This document shows positions 47,011 through 58,000 of a DNA stretch of 64,000 bases, in pieces. Made by a program: the position numbers and the translations under genes. How positions within the stretch are numbered: position 1 is the stretch's first letter; every line of letters starts with the position of its first letter. The notes under the pieces are model-generated. The model did no database searches. It saw only the letters and a program-made list of their open reading frames with translations, and was not told where the DNA came from. This DNA is from Anthoceros angustus. Taxonomy: Eukaryota > Streptophyta > Anthocerotopsida > Anthocerotales > Anthocerotaceae. Where the stretch lies: positions 992,001-1,056,000 of the forward strand of contig MU008162.1 of NCBI GenBank assembly GCA_010909165.1. Reading direction: 5' to 3'.

Positions 47011-49559
47011 ATGTCGTTAACTGCTGTGAAAATTACGGAAGATGCATACCTTACCTGCCTCACGCATGCCTTGTCCACTGAGACGGAGGAGATCATGGGC
47101 CTTCTGTTTGGTGAAATTGAGGTCTGTTTCCGTGCCGGAGTGCCTTTGTGCAGTGTAGGCTATTGGCTCCGGTGCAAAGCCGTCGTCAGGGTGAATGTTG
47201 AGCTAGGAAGTGAATTTGAATTTGCAAGCAGGCGGACGAGAGAAGCAAACCTACGAGCGCCCAGGAGCTGACTTGCGCTGGTGCTGCAGTATTCCAACAA
47301 TGGCAGCGTCACTGCGCTGGTTTGGAGCGTGGCTCCTCAGACACGGTCTGACCGGCGGAAGGATCGGGTTGAAACCAACCCCGAGCAGCTGGCAGCGGCC
47401 GCAAGTCAAGCTGAAATATCCTAGTTGATTTTAGGCGAGGAAGAGCGTCACACCCCTTGCTTGGGTTCCAAAATTCCTGTAGTGGTTGTCGTTCTCTCCT
47501 GACCTTCTCTTTGATCTCCAAATCCATCTTAGCTGTAGGCATTTCTACCATACGGATTGTTTGCCTTAATTGCGGAATACAGGATGTCTGTGGAGATCGG
47601 ACGGAACACTAGAGTGATTGGCTGGTACCATTCACATCCTCATATCACTGTGATGCCGTCGCATGTTGGTGAGGATTCTACTTCTGGTTGCTCTCGTGGT
47701 GCACTTGTCCGCCTGTTGGGCTGCTGGGCAAGGTTCTTGTAGCTGTGTTGTGTAGGTACCTGATTTGTGCTAAAGTGATATCTTGTTGTAGATGTCCGGA
47801 CACAGAGGATGTACCAAATGCTGGACTCAGGCTTTGTAGGCCTCATTTTCTCTTGCTTCAATGAAGACGGCATTAAGGTACGTTGTCCTTTTGGAAGCTG
47901 GTTGTTAGGAGCCATTGTCAGGCTAACCCTTGAACTGGGTTGGCCATCCGTTGTTGAGAAGGCGTTGTCTTGAGGGATTTGTGTGGAGCATGAATGCAGG
48001 GGGGCCGAATTCAGGTTATCGCATTTCAGTCTCTAGATGGAAAGAGTGCGAGAGATGCAGCCTGGCGAGCTCCCCAGCAACAGAGTTCGTGGCCTTCTGC
48101 TGGTAGTCCAAACACAGTCATTGGGATACCTGTGGCGCAGCCTGTGCTTGGTACTAGTATCCATGGTGGGGAAAGCAGCAGTAGTGAAGTTGAAGGGAAG
48201 GATTATTCAGTCGGGACAGCATTCATGGTGAAATGAACCCTGAGTTTGTTTGTGTTCAGATCTAGTGCACCAGTTCTAAGTGTACCCCAGGTGTCGCTAA
48301 ACCCACGGGTTCTAACATCAGGGGATGTCATGTTTCAGGGGTCAGGAAAGCAAGGTCAAGCTTTGGAATTGCAGCAGCTTTTCACCATGTCCGACAGTGC
48401 AGCTGGAGGTACTCATCCAAAGTCGAAAGGTGTATCGTCGGAGGAAGATTCTGCGGAACTTTCTGGGAGCCTGCAAGAAGCTATGCTCCTTTCAAACTAC
48501 GAGTACAGGTATCATAGCTTATGTGAAGCTTCCCTTCTTCAATAATTGGCACGAAAATTCATGCACCTTTAAAACTACGAGTTCAGGTATCTTGCTTGTT
48601 TGAAGCTTCTTTTCTTCACTAACTGGAAGGAGCATGGAGTTTTTGTGTTTTGCTTCTGAGATTGACAGGCATTGTGCAGTGGCGCAGATTACGTTCGGAA
48701 AGAGGTCCCACTAGAGGTTGTTCCCATGCACACGCTGTTGAAGGCCTGTTCGTTTGGAAGTCCTTTGGTTGATTTGCAGAGGATTCTGTTTGCTGAAGAG
48801 CAAGCAGCTTATAAGCAAGCCCTCGTGAATTGCTCTCGGTAAACTTTCCGGTCTGATATGAAATTAGAGCTCATTGGTTTCAACCGGTCTTGGACGCCAG
48901 TCATTTTGAAGTTTGCGTGGAGTTGCAGGAAAGGCCAAATGCATCCCCTTGCTGCTGTGCACCACTCTGCCATGTATCAGACGTCGCTTGCAAAACTCAT
49001 GGAATACTGGTGAGTTATTTTCGTCTTGCTGGAAAGTTTTCTAGTTCTGAGTGGAGTCAACGTTTTCCTTCTGCACAACCCGGCATTTTGAGAACAGGAT
49101 GCTTCTTGTTGATGTCGGTGCTTACACTGGATGCAGTTTGTCGACCGTTCTCACATCACTCATGGACAAGCAGCACCAGAACAAAGTTCGGGTATGTGAT
49201 GAATGTGGAAGCTTGGTTAGTGCTACCCATTTCGCTGTCTGTATACAGGCTGAGGCCTGCAGCCGGATGTGTTGAAGAGCCACTAATAGAAGTGTATCGT
49301 GATACAGCTGGCACGACTGCAAGAAGAGATCGACGAGTTTCAACTTCCTTCGAAGGCAACAACAGCAAGTGGGAGACAGCCATCATTTGCATCTGCCCGC
49401 GGAACCACCGCTGGTCAGACTAGAGGGCGGTCCGAATCAGAAGTGTTCTTGCCAGGTAGAAGCACAAGGCACAGTAGCCACGGTGCTATGCTCGCAGCAC
49501 TTCAAGAGCGAAAAGAGCGTCGTTCGTCTTCTTCCGAGGCTGATCTCATCAATTTGTAG
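47011..49559 (+). CDS. BRCC36: Lys-63-specific deubiquitinase BRCC36
   Basis: Ten exons, 47011-47121, 47290-47415, 47581-47668, 47792-47877, 48000-48227, 48339-48508, 48680-48838, 48929-49009, 49137-49191 and 49308-49559, join in phase to 451 aa. The MPN+/JAMM zinc site is complete: ETEEIMGLL supplies the Glu and WYHSHPHITVMPSHVD gives HxH...D. Later parts match plant BRCC36A: GADYVRKEVPLEVVP, then a helical region and a Ser/Arg-rich tail ending EADLINL. BRCC36 removes K63-linked ubiquitin in nuclear BRCA1-A-type and cytosolic BRISC complexes and aids recombination repair. Intron 2 (47416-47580) is AT-AC and U12-like; all others are GT-AG. Exon 7 uses the acceptor at 48679, as reading phase and the SGADYV motif require. 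Confidence 0.93.
47416..47580 (+). other. U12-type AT-AC intron in BRCC36
   Basis: The intron starts ATATCCTAG (U12 consensus RTATCCTT) and ends AC. A branch site TGCCTTAAT (consensus TTCCTTRAY) lies with its A about 11 nt before the 3' end. Using these borders, the flanking exons give AAASQAE joined to RMSVEIG, the residues expected from other plant BRCC36 proteins. No GT donor nearby preserves the frame. Confidence 0.85.
48494..48618 (+). repeat. 78-bp duplication at the BRCC36 exon 6 donor
   Basis: The exon 6 end and start of intron 6 (aaactacgagtacaggtatc at 48494) recurs 78 bp on as aaactacgagttcaggtatc, followed in both by gaagctt and cttcttca. This leaves a second possible 5' splice site inside the intron. 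Confidence 0.8.
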
Positions 49560-49640
49560 TCACATTTTTAGATTTCTGGACTATTTCTAACAACGTCCTA
49601 TTGAGCGGCAATCTTGCAATCTGTGGATCTCCCCACCAGT

Positions 49641-52337
49641 TCACAATGCCATGGTGGCCCTCTTGCTGTGCATGCGTAAATGAGCTTCGATTTCAGCATC
49701 AGATTCCTGCGATGACAATTCCCGATATGGCACATACCCTGCTTTCATCATTTGAGGAACAAGCTGTTCAAGCCAGGCGTAAATACCTTCACTCTCAGAA
49801 TGTCGTTTATCCCCAACCAAAAAAGTATGCACCAGTCCATCCTCGTCTGTCCACCAGCTTTGGCCAGGCTGCTTCCATGCCTTCATCCCTTTTCTCTTTT
49901 CCTGCATCTCAATTGCCTGCTCCCACATCTGGGCACTAGCATATATGTTGGACATCAACACATATGCTGCAGCATCTGTTTCATCTAATTTTACAGCCTC
50001 ACTGAAAGCATGACGTCCCACCTCCACATTGCTCCACTTTTGACAAGCACTCAACAGTGTGCGCCACACTCCATCACGCTGTAAGGGCATTGTCCTCACC
50101 ACCCCCAGTGCCTCGTTTAGCCGGCCTGCACGTCCCAGGAGATCCACCATGCATGAGTAGTGCTCTGCAGTGGGAGTGATGCCATAGCGTCTGCTCATAC
50201 CCTCAAAGCACTCTCGGCCCTGGTTCACTAGACCCGCATGGCTGCATACTGTTAACACACAAAGGAATGTGACGCCATTTGGCTGTATGCCGTCCTCTCT
50301 CATTCTAACAACCAGGTCAAATACCAGCTCACTGTCTCCTTGACGTGTGTATCCTGCAATCAATGCATTCCAGGCGACAATGTCTCTTTCGGGCAGTGCA
50401 TCAAACACCTCCTGCGCGTCAACCATGCTCCCGGATTTTGCATACATGTTTATCAAGCTGATAGCTACAAACTCATCACCTTGAAGCCCTTGTTGTCCTA
50501 TCTGTGCATGGAGCTGCCTCCCTGCATTTAAAGCTGCCACACTTGCACAAGCTTGCAGCAGGCACACAAATGTGACAGAATCAGGTGGAGCAAAGCCTTC
50601 TTGTTGCATGGCACTATAGAGACGGAGGGCTTCCTGACCCATTCCCTGCTGAGAATATCCTGATATCAGAGCAGTCCACGTCACCACATCCTTGTGTGGA
50701 AGCCCGTTAAACACGCTCTGAGCATCCTCTAGGCTGCCACACTTTGAATACATTGTCACCAGGCTGCAACCGATAACCATATCAGCATGAAGTCCTTGTT
50801 CCTCAATCTGTCTATGGAGCTGCTTTCCCTGCTCCAAAACAGCGGGACCAACAGCTGCACATGCCTGCAGAAGACACACAAACGTCACAGAATTGGGAGC
50901 AGATATGCCTTCTTCTTGCATGGCACTGTAAAGGTGAAGGGCTGCATGACCCAAGCTCTGCTGAGCGTATCCTGCAATTATGGCGTTCCATGTCACCACA
51001 TTTTTTTGACGAAGTCCATCAAACGCCCCCTGAGCATCATTGATGCTGCCACACTTTGCATACATGTTTACAAGGCTGGACCCTAGAATCACATCAACCC
51101 GAAGTCCTTGTTCCTGGATCTTTCTATGTACCTCCTTTCCCTTCTCCAAAGCCTGACTGCCCACACTGGCACATGCCTGCAGGACACACACAAATGTTAC
51201 ACAGTCAGGTGCAGAAACGCCTTCTTGTTGCATAGCAGTGTAAAGACAAAGGGCTTCCTGACCCATGCCCTGCTGGGAATATCCTGCTATCAAGGCGTTC
51301 CACGTGACCGTATCCTTTTGAGAAAGTCCATCGAACACCCTTTGAGCATCTTCCAAGCTGCCACACTTGGCATACATGTCCACCAAGCCACTACAAACAA
51401 ACAAATCAGGCTTAACTCCACTGGCCAGCACATCAGCATGCACCTCCTGCCCAGTTTTCAGGTCTGTCCCCCTTGCACAAGCCTTTAGGGCAGCCACAAA
51501 CACATGGCCATCCGGCTTCACACTTGACCCGCGCATCTGATGATAAAGCTGTATGGCCCGATCAGCATGACCGTGTTGAACATGCGCGGAAATCACAGAA
51601 GACCACATGAAGGCATCTGGATTGGCAACAACGGTGAACACATCCATCGCTTCTCGCAACATGGCATGAGAAGCATACATTCGCATGATGTGGTGGCACA
51701 AGAACAGGTCCGACTCATACCCCTTCTTCACAGTGAGAGCATGAACACGGCGACCCAGAACCAGATTCCTCTTAACCACACATTCTTTTATAACAGCAAA
51801 GAAGACAGATGTGGAAATATAACAGTCTGTCTGCGCCAGAACTCCGAGAGCTTCCACGGCCTCCCTGACCTGACCATGTTGACATAATTCAGTGACGGTT
51901 TCAGGCCACAATTCTGCACCGAACCTCTCAGGGTCAGGACCATCCAGCAACAAAGCATGCAGAGAAGTCTGCTGTGCGTCCACCCAAGCTGGCCTGTTCA
52001 AGTTGCTCAACGAGAGGACCTCGTGGGACTCCTTATGCCGGAGATCACGCATACCGGAGCTCCTTTTATGTTTCCTGTTATCCCACCAAACTGTCTGATC
52101 CAGAAAACAGTGCCGCCACAAGAGCTCCTGGCTGAATGACTTTTCCCCAGCCACACATTCCCCGGCACGGCCTGGGTACCTTGCAGTGATGCTGCACCTT
52201 ACCAGGTCTAGAATACCTGGTAACACACCAATCTGCGGGGTCCGGGAAAATTGTCCCACCAACAAATCATGTCGCCATGTGCTTGAATCAAGTGGAACAC
52301 TACTGACAGGCATAGCTTGCAGGAGCACACGCTGCAA
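49641..52337 (-). CDS. PLS-class PPR protein with E/E2 domains and truncated DYW
   Basis: Intronless frame of 898 aa. A basic N-terminus (possible organelle transit peptide) precedes about 15 PPR repeats from near residue 150 to 760, including YAKCGSLEDAQRVFDGLSQK and VVTWNALIAGYAQQ-type units in P-L-S order. E/E2 segments follow, with LLGRAGRLNEA, GVWRTLLSACQ and a PG box (QPGQSWW). The frame ends at HSKRATMAL, where a DYW deaminase would have HSEKLA. The Glu of HxE and all later zinc ligands are therefore absent. Such proteins bind organelle RNA; lacking a deaminase, this one could guide editing only with a partner. The stop lies 81 bp from the convergent BRCC36 stop. Pseudogene paralogues occur at 23-31 kb. 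Confidence 0.93.
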   Translation of the reverse strand: MQRVLLQAMPVSSVPLDSSTWRHDLLVGQFSRTPQIGVLPGILDLVRCSITARYPGRAGECVAGEKSFSQELLWRHCFLDQTVWWDNRKHKRSSGMRDLRHKESHEVLSLSNLNRPAWVDAQQTSLHALLLDGPDPERFGAELWPETVTELCQHGQVREAVEALGVLAQTDCYISTSVFFAVIKECVVKRNLVLGRRVHALTVKKGYESDLFLCHHIMRMYASHAMLREAMDVFTVVANPDAFMWSSVISAHVQHGHADRAIQLYHQMRGSSVKPDGHVFVAALKACARGTDLKTGQEVHADVLASGVKPDLFVCSGLVDMYAKCGSLEDAQRVFDGLSQKDTVTWNALIAGYSQQGMGQEALCLYTAMQQEGVSAPDCVTFVCVLQACASVGSQALEKGKEVHRKIQEQGLRVDVILGSSLVNMYAKCGSINDAQGAFDGLRQKNVVTWNAIIAGYAQQSLGHAALHLYSAMQEEGISAPNSVTFVCLLQACAAVGPAVLEQGKQLHRQIEEQGLHADMVIGCSLVTMYSKCGSLEDAQSVFNGLPHKDVVTWTALISGYSQQGMGQEALRLYSAMQQEGFAPPDSVTFVCLLQACASVAALNAGRQLHAQIGQQGLQGDEFVAISLINMYAKSGSMVDAQEVFDALPERDIVAWNALIAGYTRQGDSELVFDLVVRMREDGIQPNGVTFLCVLTVCSHAGLVNQGRECFEGMSRRYGITPTAEHYSCMVDLLGRAGRLNEALGVVRTMPLQRDGVWRTLLSACQKWSNVEVGRHAFSEAVKLDETDAAAYVLMSNIYASAQMWEQAIEMQEKRKGMKAWKQPGQSWWTDEDGLVHTFLVGDKRHSESEGIYAWLEQLVPQMMKAGYVPYRELSSQESDAEIEAHLRMHSKRATMAL

Positions 52338-53573
52338 CTATGCAGTCGAGCCTGAAGCAAAACGACCTGCCAAATGAGCTAGGTGCCCGCTTAGTACCAA
52401 CATGCGCTAGGAGTCTAACCCAGTCCATTTGACATGGCTACCGACTCATTCTCCCTCCTTCCGCCATTGAAGCTGCGATCGAATTAGTCTTTCTTATGAC
52501 ACCTGAGACGCCATTCTCGAACTTGCTACCGCCCATCATAGCTTCTTGCCTTCACTCACGGAGGAACACGAGTCAGGCTATATGCACCTTCCTCCCATTT
52601 TCGATGCCAATATGCATCCCTTGTCTGAAACAAGTGGCTGTGGGATCCGTGGGCACATCAGTTCACCCTGGTTCATAACTCTTGGTGACATCTGTGGTTG
52701 AGGTTGATGTACTACAGCCTGCACGGGCTACTGTCCTTCCTAAGTGACCTCTCTGCTGCAGCTGAGGTGGACTGTGCCGATGAAGCCCGTTGTGATTCCT
52801 GGGAAGGTGAGGCCTGTGACGATCAATACTGGGCTTTCTATGACACCCAAGGCTCAGATTTCGTTTCTCTTGTTAAGGTTGTAGCAAGGTGAGGCCGCTT
52901 CTCCACTAGGCCGGTTTCATTGCTCTTTCCTGCACGCTGGACTGCCGGGGAGTTAGGGTTAAGGGTGACTTCGATGCTGCAGGCATTCTGGTGAACGCTC
53001 AGCTTCAGAGGTGAGCTCCAGAGCAGCGTTTCCCCGAGAATGCCTGCTGCACCATAGCCACTGACCATCAAGCCAGTTCAAGCTGGCCCGGACTCAAGCT
53101 TGAGCCTACGAGGATCAGGCTGAGCACCGGGAAGTTCTGCACGCTGGAGCTGCCGGGGAGTGAGGGTGACTTTGCTGCCGGAGGCATTCTCGTGAAAGCT
53201 CGATCAATTCCAGAGCTGAGCTCCAGAGCAGAGCTTCCCCGAGAATGCGTGTGGCATCAAAGTTGTTGAATATCGAGCCAGGCGTTCTCAGCTTGAGCTG
53301 CACACCCATTCAAAGACGTCTCATAGAATTCATGACTGCACGTACCATCAGCCAACAGGTCAAGCACGAGGTAAGCCGGCCTGCTTGCCGGGGCGAGCAG
53401 ACCGGCTTGCCTCGCACTCAGCTTGCAGGCTACTGTAGGAGAAAGGCCATCGTCATCACGCCATCCAGGATACACGTTGCCTTGTAAGAGCCTTTGTAAA
53501 TCGGGACAAGGACGCTGCGCATACACGAATTCCTGTGACCAACAGGCACCAATATGTGACAGCCGGTCCTTCG
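52338..53573. other. Intergenic region upstream of the PPR gene
   Basis: No gene recognised. Bases 52931-53253 contain a degenerate 207-bp tandem duplication: tgcacgctgg at 52931 and 53138, each with a cttccccgagaatgc-like end. Confidence 0.5.
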
Positions 53574-53790
53574 TGTATTGTGTGAGATTGCTTTGAAAGA
53601 TGGCATAGTAATTAGTGTATTGTGTGAGATTGCTTTGGAAGATGGCAGAGTACTTAGTAAATTGTGTGAGATTGCTTTGGAAGATGGCATAGTACTTAGT
53701 GTATTGTGTGAGATTGCTTTGGAAGATGGCATAGTACTTAGTGTTTTGTGTGAGATCGCTTTAAGAAGATGGTGTGGTCCTTAAGTCAGG
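53574..53790. repeat. 42-bp minisatellite, about five copies
   Basis: tgtgtgagat starts at 53579, 53621, 53663, 53705 and 53747, a constant 42-bp step. Because 42 is a multiple of three, one plus-strand frame stays open and spells a 14-residue repeat around CEIALEDGIVLSVL. Copies differ by one to four bases. Confidence 0.92.
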
Positions 53791-55004
53791 ATTGCCATGG
53801 ACGTGATCCTAATATGGAAGATCTTAAATCTTACTGGTGAAATGAAGAGGTAGTAAATGATAGGATATTTTGTCTAGTTCATCAAGTAGAAGCTGAAGAT
53901 GTTTTCGATATTTGTGGTGGACAATAGCTTTCTTATTCAGTCTCCTCAAAAGAGGTTTTTGCCACGAACAAATACCCTCCAAGAAAAACTATATGACTTT
54001 TAGCAAGATCTCTAAGTTTCGCAAAACCTCAAGTTGATGAATGGTTTATTGAATGCCGATTACAAGAGATACAAAAAAATGGAGAACACAATACACATGA
54101 GAAAGAATAAATAGGAAATAAATAGCCTTTGGGGAATGCTACTGCCTAAAGCAAAAAAATGGAGAACACAATACACATGAGAAAGAATAAATAGGAAATA
54201 AATAGCCTTTGGGGAATGCTACTGCCTAAAGTGGCCCAAATCCTATCCTCCTACACTTCGTAAGGAGGTAGACAAAAGCTCAAAGCAATGCAATTATAAA
54301 CACAAATCTACCATATTTCATTTAGAGATAATGAAAACATAGTGAGTACCCGTAGGTTAGAGAAGCCAGTGGCCCATTTATCAAGTATATTATATATATT
54401 CGATAATTTTTGTTTACGGAGCAAACTCCGTCGCCCAGCCCGGTAACTTATGGCCATGTCGAGGCACAGGAAGAATATTTTCTAACACGTTCCAGCGGCA
54501 CCTGTTGCAATCCTGCCCTTGTTGTTTTGTGCAGCTTCGCAAGCATCGTGTTTGTCAGGCAAACGATTGTTCCAAGAATGTACAAAATTTCTGAGATACT
54601 GTGGGCCCGTTATGTACAGTCCTACGGGCCGCAAGCGCCGTCTAAGATCTAGTGACGAACTCCCAAGCACTGTCAGCTGCCCACATGCCCAGCTGGCTTC
54701 AAGAGAAGCAGCAGGTATCGCAACGCCATTTTACCTTCTAAATAGACACAACACCCGGAAGGCAGACTGGGGGGAGGGATTCACAGCCCAGACCCCATGC
54801 CTAGGCTCCAGGAACATGCTAGCCGCTAACCAAGGATTTTGACTAATCCAAGCCATAATGCGTCACAAGCGAAGAGCAGAGGGATCAAGGACTCGGGCTT
54901 TCACTGGACTTTCAGCAGAAGAACAACCAGTCGGATTCCCGGGGAGGTTAGCTCATAGTATCAGTCCCAATTACCTTCCTGGAATCAATTCCCCTTTGCC
55001 CAGT
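53791..55004. other. AT-rich intergenic region with an 80-bp tandem duplication
   Basis: Bases 54072-54151 repeat perfectly at 54152-54231 (caaaaaaatggagaac to gcctaaag). The rest shows no gene. It ends at the ADCS stop codon. Confidence 0.6.
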
Positions 55005-58000
55005 TCACTTGGTGATTTTAGACTCGACATCAAATTCAGAAAATGCCTTAATAGGGGCTCTGGTTTTCAAAAGCATCTCCTCATATTCAGCTTGTGGGTC
55101 CGATAGGGCTACTACTGCCCCTCCAGCACCTATGCATGCTTCATCATCATTCAGCACCAACGTTCTTATCACAATGTTCAAATCAAAGGACGAATTGAAA
55201 GACAGAAACCCTATAGAGCCCGAGTATACCCCCCTTGCCGAACTCTCAATCGAATCAAGTATTTCCATAGTCCTCAATTTGGGTGCTCCTGTCATCGACC
55301 CTCCAGGAAATGCTGCACGAATGCATGCTATAGGCGTAATATCAGACCTCTTCGTCCCCCTAACTGTGCTGACTAGAGTATGGACGGTTGAATACGATTC
55401 CACTGTCATCAAACTAGGCACATGAACACTGCCTGCCTCGCACACAATCCCAAGATCATTTCGCAGGAGGTCCACAATCATCAGGTTCTCCGCCAAATCC
55501 TTCTCACTGTACCAGCAAACACAACGTCAGCGTTCATGAATATCAACACAAAATTCTGGCAAAGAGGATGGAAGGGAGCGGTACCTGCTAAGTAGCTGGC
55601 ATCGAAGATCATCATCTTCTACCTGAGACGCACCCCTAGGCATTGTTCCTTTGATTGGCTTGGCTTCTAGTGTGCCCATTTGATCCAGCCGCAAAAACCG
55701 CTCAGGAGATGAGCAGCATATGCGTGGTCCTCGTTCACCAAAGTGAAGCCAAGCAGCATAAGGAGCAGGATTCATCTCACGCAATGTGAGATACAGTCCC
55801 AAACCATCCACAGATTTTGCAATTGCCTTCAGCTGGGTTGTAAGACACACCTCATAGGATTCTCCATCCTTGATATGGCTTAGACAGCTCTCAACATCTC
55901 GTATGTAGGAAGATCTAGAGGTTTGTAACTGGAACTCTGAAGATGTAGCCTCCTGATGACTGAGAGAGAGAGTTTTTGACAGCCCCTTCCTCATCTCTGC
56001 AGAAGTAACAGTATTCTGTCTGAGCAACAGAACCTTCTGTGAGGTCTGGAGTACCCACTCCTCAGCTAGTTGCTGAGCACCAGAAGCAGAAGAACTTCCA
56101 TTAGTCTTGCTTCCCCTGCCGCAAGGAGAAGTCACTGTATTTTCGGAGAGACCAAGTACATAGATATCATCACATGCATGGTCGACCACTATGAGGCGGT
56201 CAGCTAGAAAGAATCCTGCATCAGGATGCGGTGAGCTGTGAAGGTTTATCTTAGCGCCACATTCCACCTTTAGCTCATACCTGCCAAAGACATCAGACTT
56301 GCCGAGTTAAAGGAGACCAGATTATTTTCCAAGTTAATACTGTTGCAGGGTTTGAAGAAAACTCTGTACCCGAGATAGCCAATAAAGCCACCACAAAAGT
56401 CAAAGGGCAAGTTTTCAAGGTCCTCCTTTCTGCAGGTGTAACTCTGGAGAGTCTGCACAAAATAAAAGGTTAGCCCGAATGACAACACAAAAATAACTCT
56501 GCAAGCACCCGGAAGTTCTGGCACTCTTGTATGAGAGGCCACTCAAGGAGCACAAGTTCAACCTTCTCAAGAAAGTCAAAGAACCCGTTCTCTAATTGTT
56601 CTTCAGTTAAATTGCCAGCCACATCCTCCACTTTCAGGGTTCCAGTTGTTTGCCTATTGCATAAGGACCACATTGACATTGTCAACAAAGTGTAACTTCC
56701 AATAAGGACAAGACTGAGCCTCAATTTTGTCCCCTAGGCATAAGCACCAAAGATCAAAGAAGTCTCACATGAGAACTCACATGTCTTCAGACAACTTATA
56801 TGTAAACTGTCGCCACAGAGGTCCACCTTTTCCACCCATGAATGAAAATCTGGCTCTACCCTGAGAAGAAACAATCATGCAGGTCATCTCCTGTCACCAT
56901 ACACATGTCTCCAACATTCTGCATCACATTATTGACATCAGCACCTGATCCCGACATGAGCTGTCAAGCCAGAAAGTGTTTTGCGCAGCACCACTCCCAA
57001 ATAGTTCGCAGAAAATGCTCTCCGAGCCACCGACCTCTGATGCCATACCAGCTATTTTTTTCCAGAAGACTCTCAGTTCTGTGGACTGGACATTGCTGCG
57101 GGTATTTTGAGAAGAGCTTCCATCGTTCAAGAGGTTCACACTTGATTGCAACCCTTCAGTAGCTGCAGAAGTGATGCCTGTGTGCCCATTGGACACATAA
57201 GGCTGAGGCGGAAAGAGCTTCATCCCAATAAGTTCCTTAGTCCTGTCTGCTTCAACCTGAAATCTCCACATTCAGATGCATCATGTTAAGCCAACTAACA
57301 TACATTGATTGGACAAGGGCAAGACGAATACAAGGAATACATGAAGAGAAACAGCTTTACCAAGCTGTACGGTTGCCAAGCTTGATGCTGCCAGAATTCC
57401 CGTGTAATGTTGCCAAAATTCTGCAAAATTTGCCTCCCATGGGCAGTGGCGACACTCTCTGGGTGGAACTGTTGGACAGAAAATAGATTGATTATTAGCA
57501 TAGACCAAACTCTTAATAAACTTACAAATCCATGAGCTGGACGGTTGTAAAGAAATCCACCTGCACACCATGATGGGGCCAGCTTCGATGAGAAACCCCC
57601 ATCAAGACTCTAGTGCCTGCTCGTGCAGTTCCAGCAAAACCAGAAGACTGCCCGTCAAACATATTGTGCCGACCGATGGTGCCATTGACCTGCTCATTGA
57701 CCACCTTGCTGCTATTTACATAACTGCCCCGTCCATTGGTACCTCCGTTGTCTGTAATAGGAGGAACAAGCGTGTTAATTTTCCCAGTCTGTGAAATAGT
57801 GTTGTGGTGAATGTCACGAGAGCCACAAAACCTCAAATTTCCTAAAGGACCTGTGAAGCTGGAGGTTGTAGCACACGAGCTAACACTGTTGGACAGCTCA
57901 GGGGAACTCAAACCATCCGATAACACTGTCCACGCTGTTGGAACCAAGTCTTCAGGAAGTGAAGTTGCATCAATCATCAAAGAATGATATCTGACAACCT

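Noticed and set aside
53574..53790. CRISPR-like array
   Set aside because: The units are contiguous 42-bp repeats without distinct spacers, in a plant genome. It is a minisatellite.
56563..56730. Extra ADCS exon segment with a hydrophobic stretch ([12 protein letters not shown])
   Set aside because: It reads open from an AG near 56730 but looks like retained intron. The acceptor at 56654 gives the expected protein and phase.
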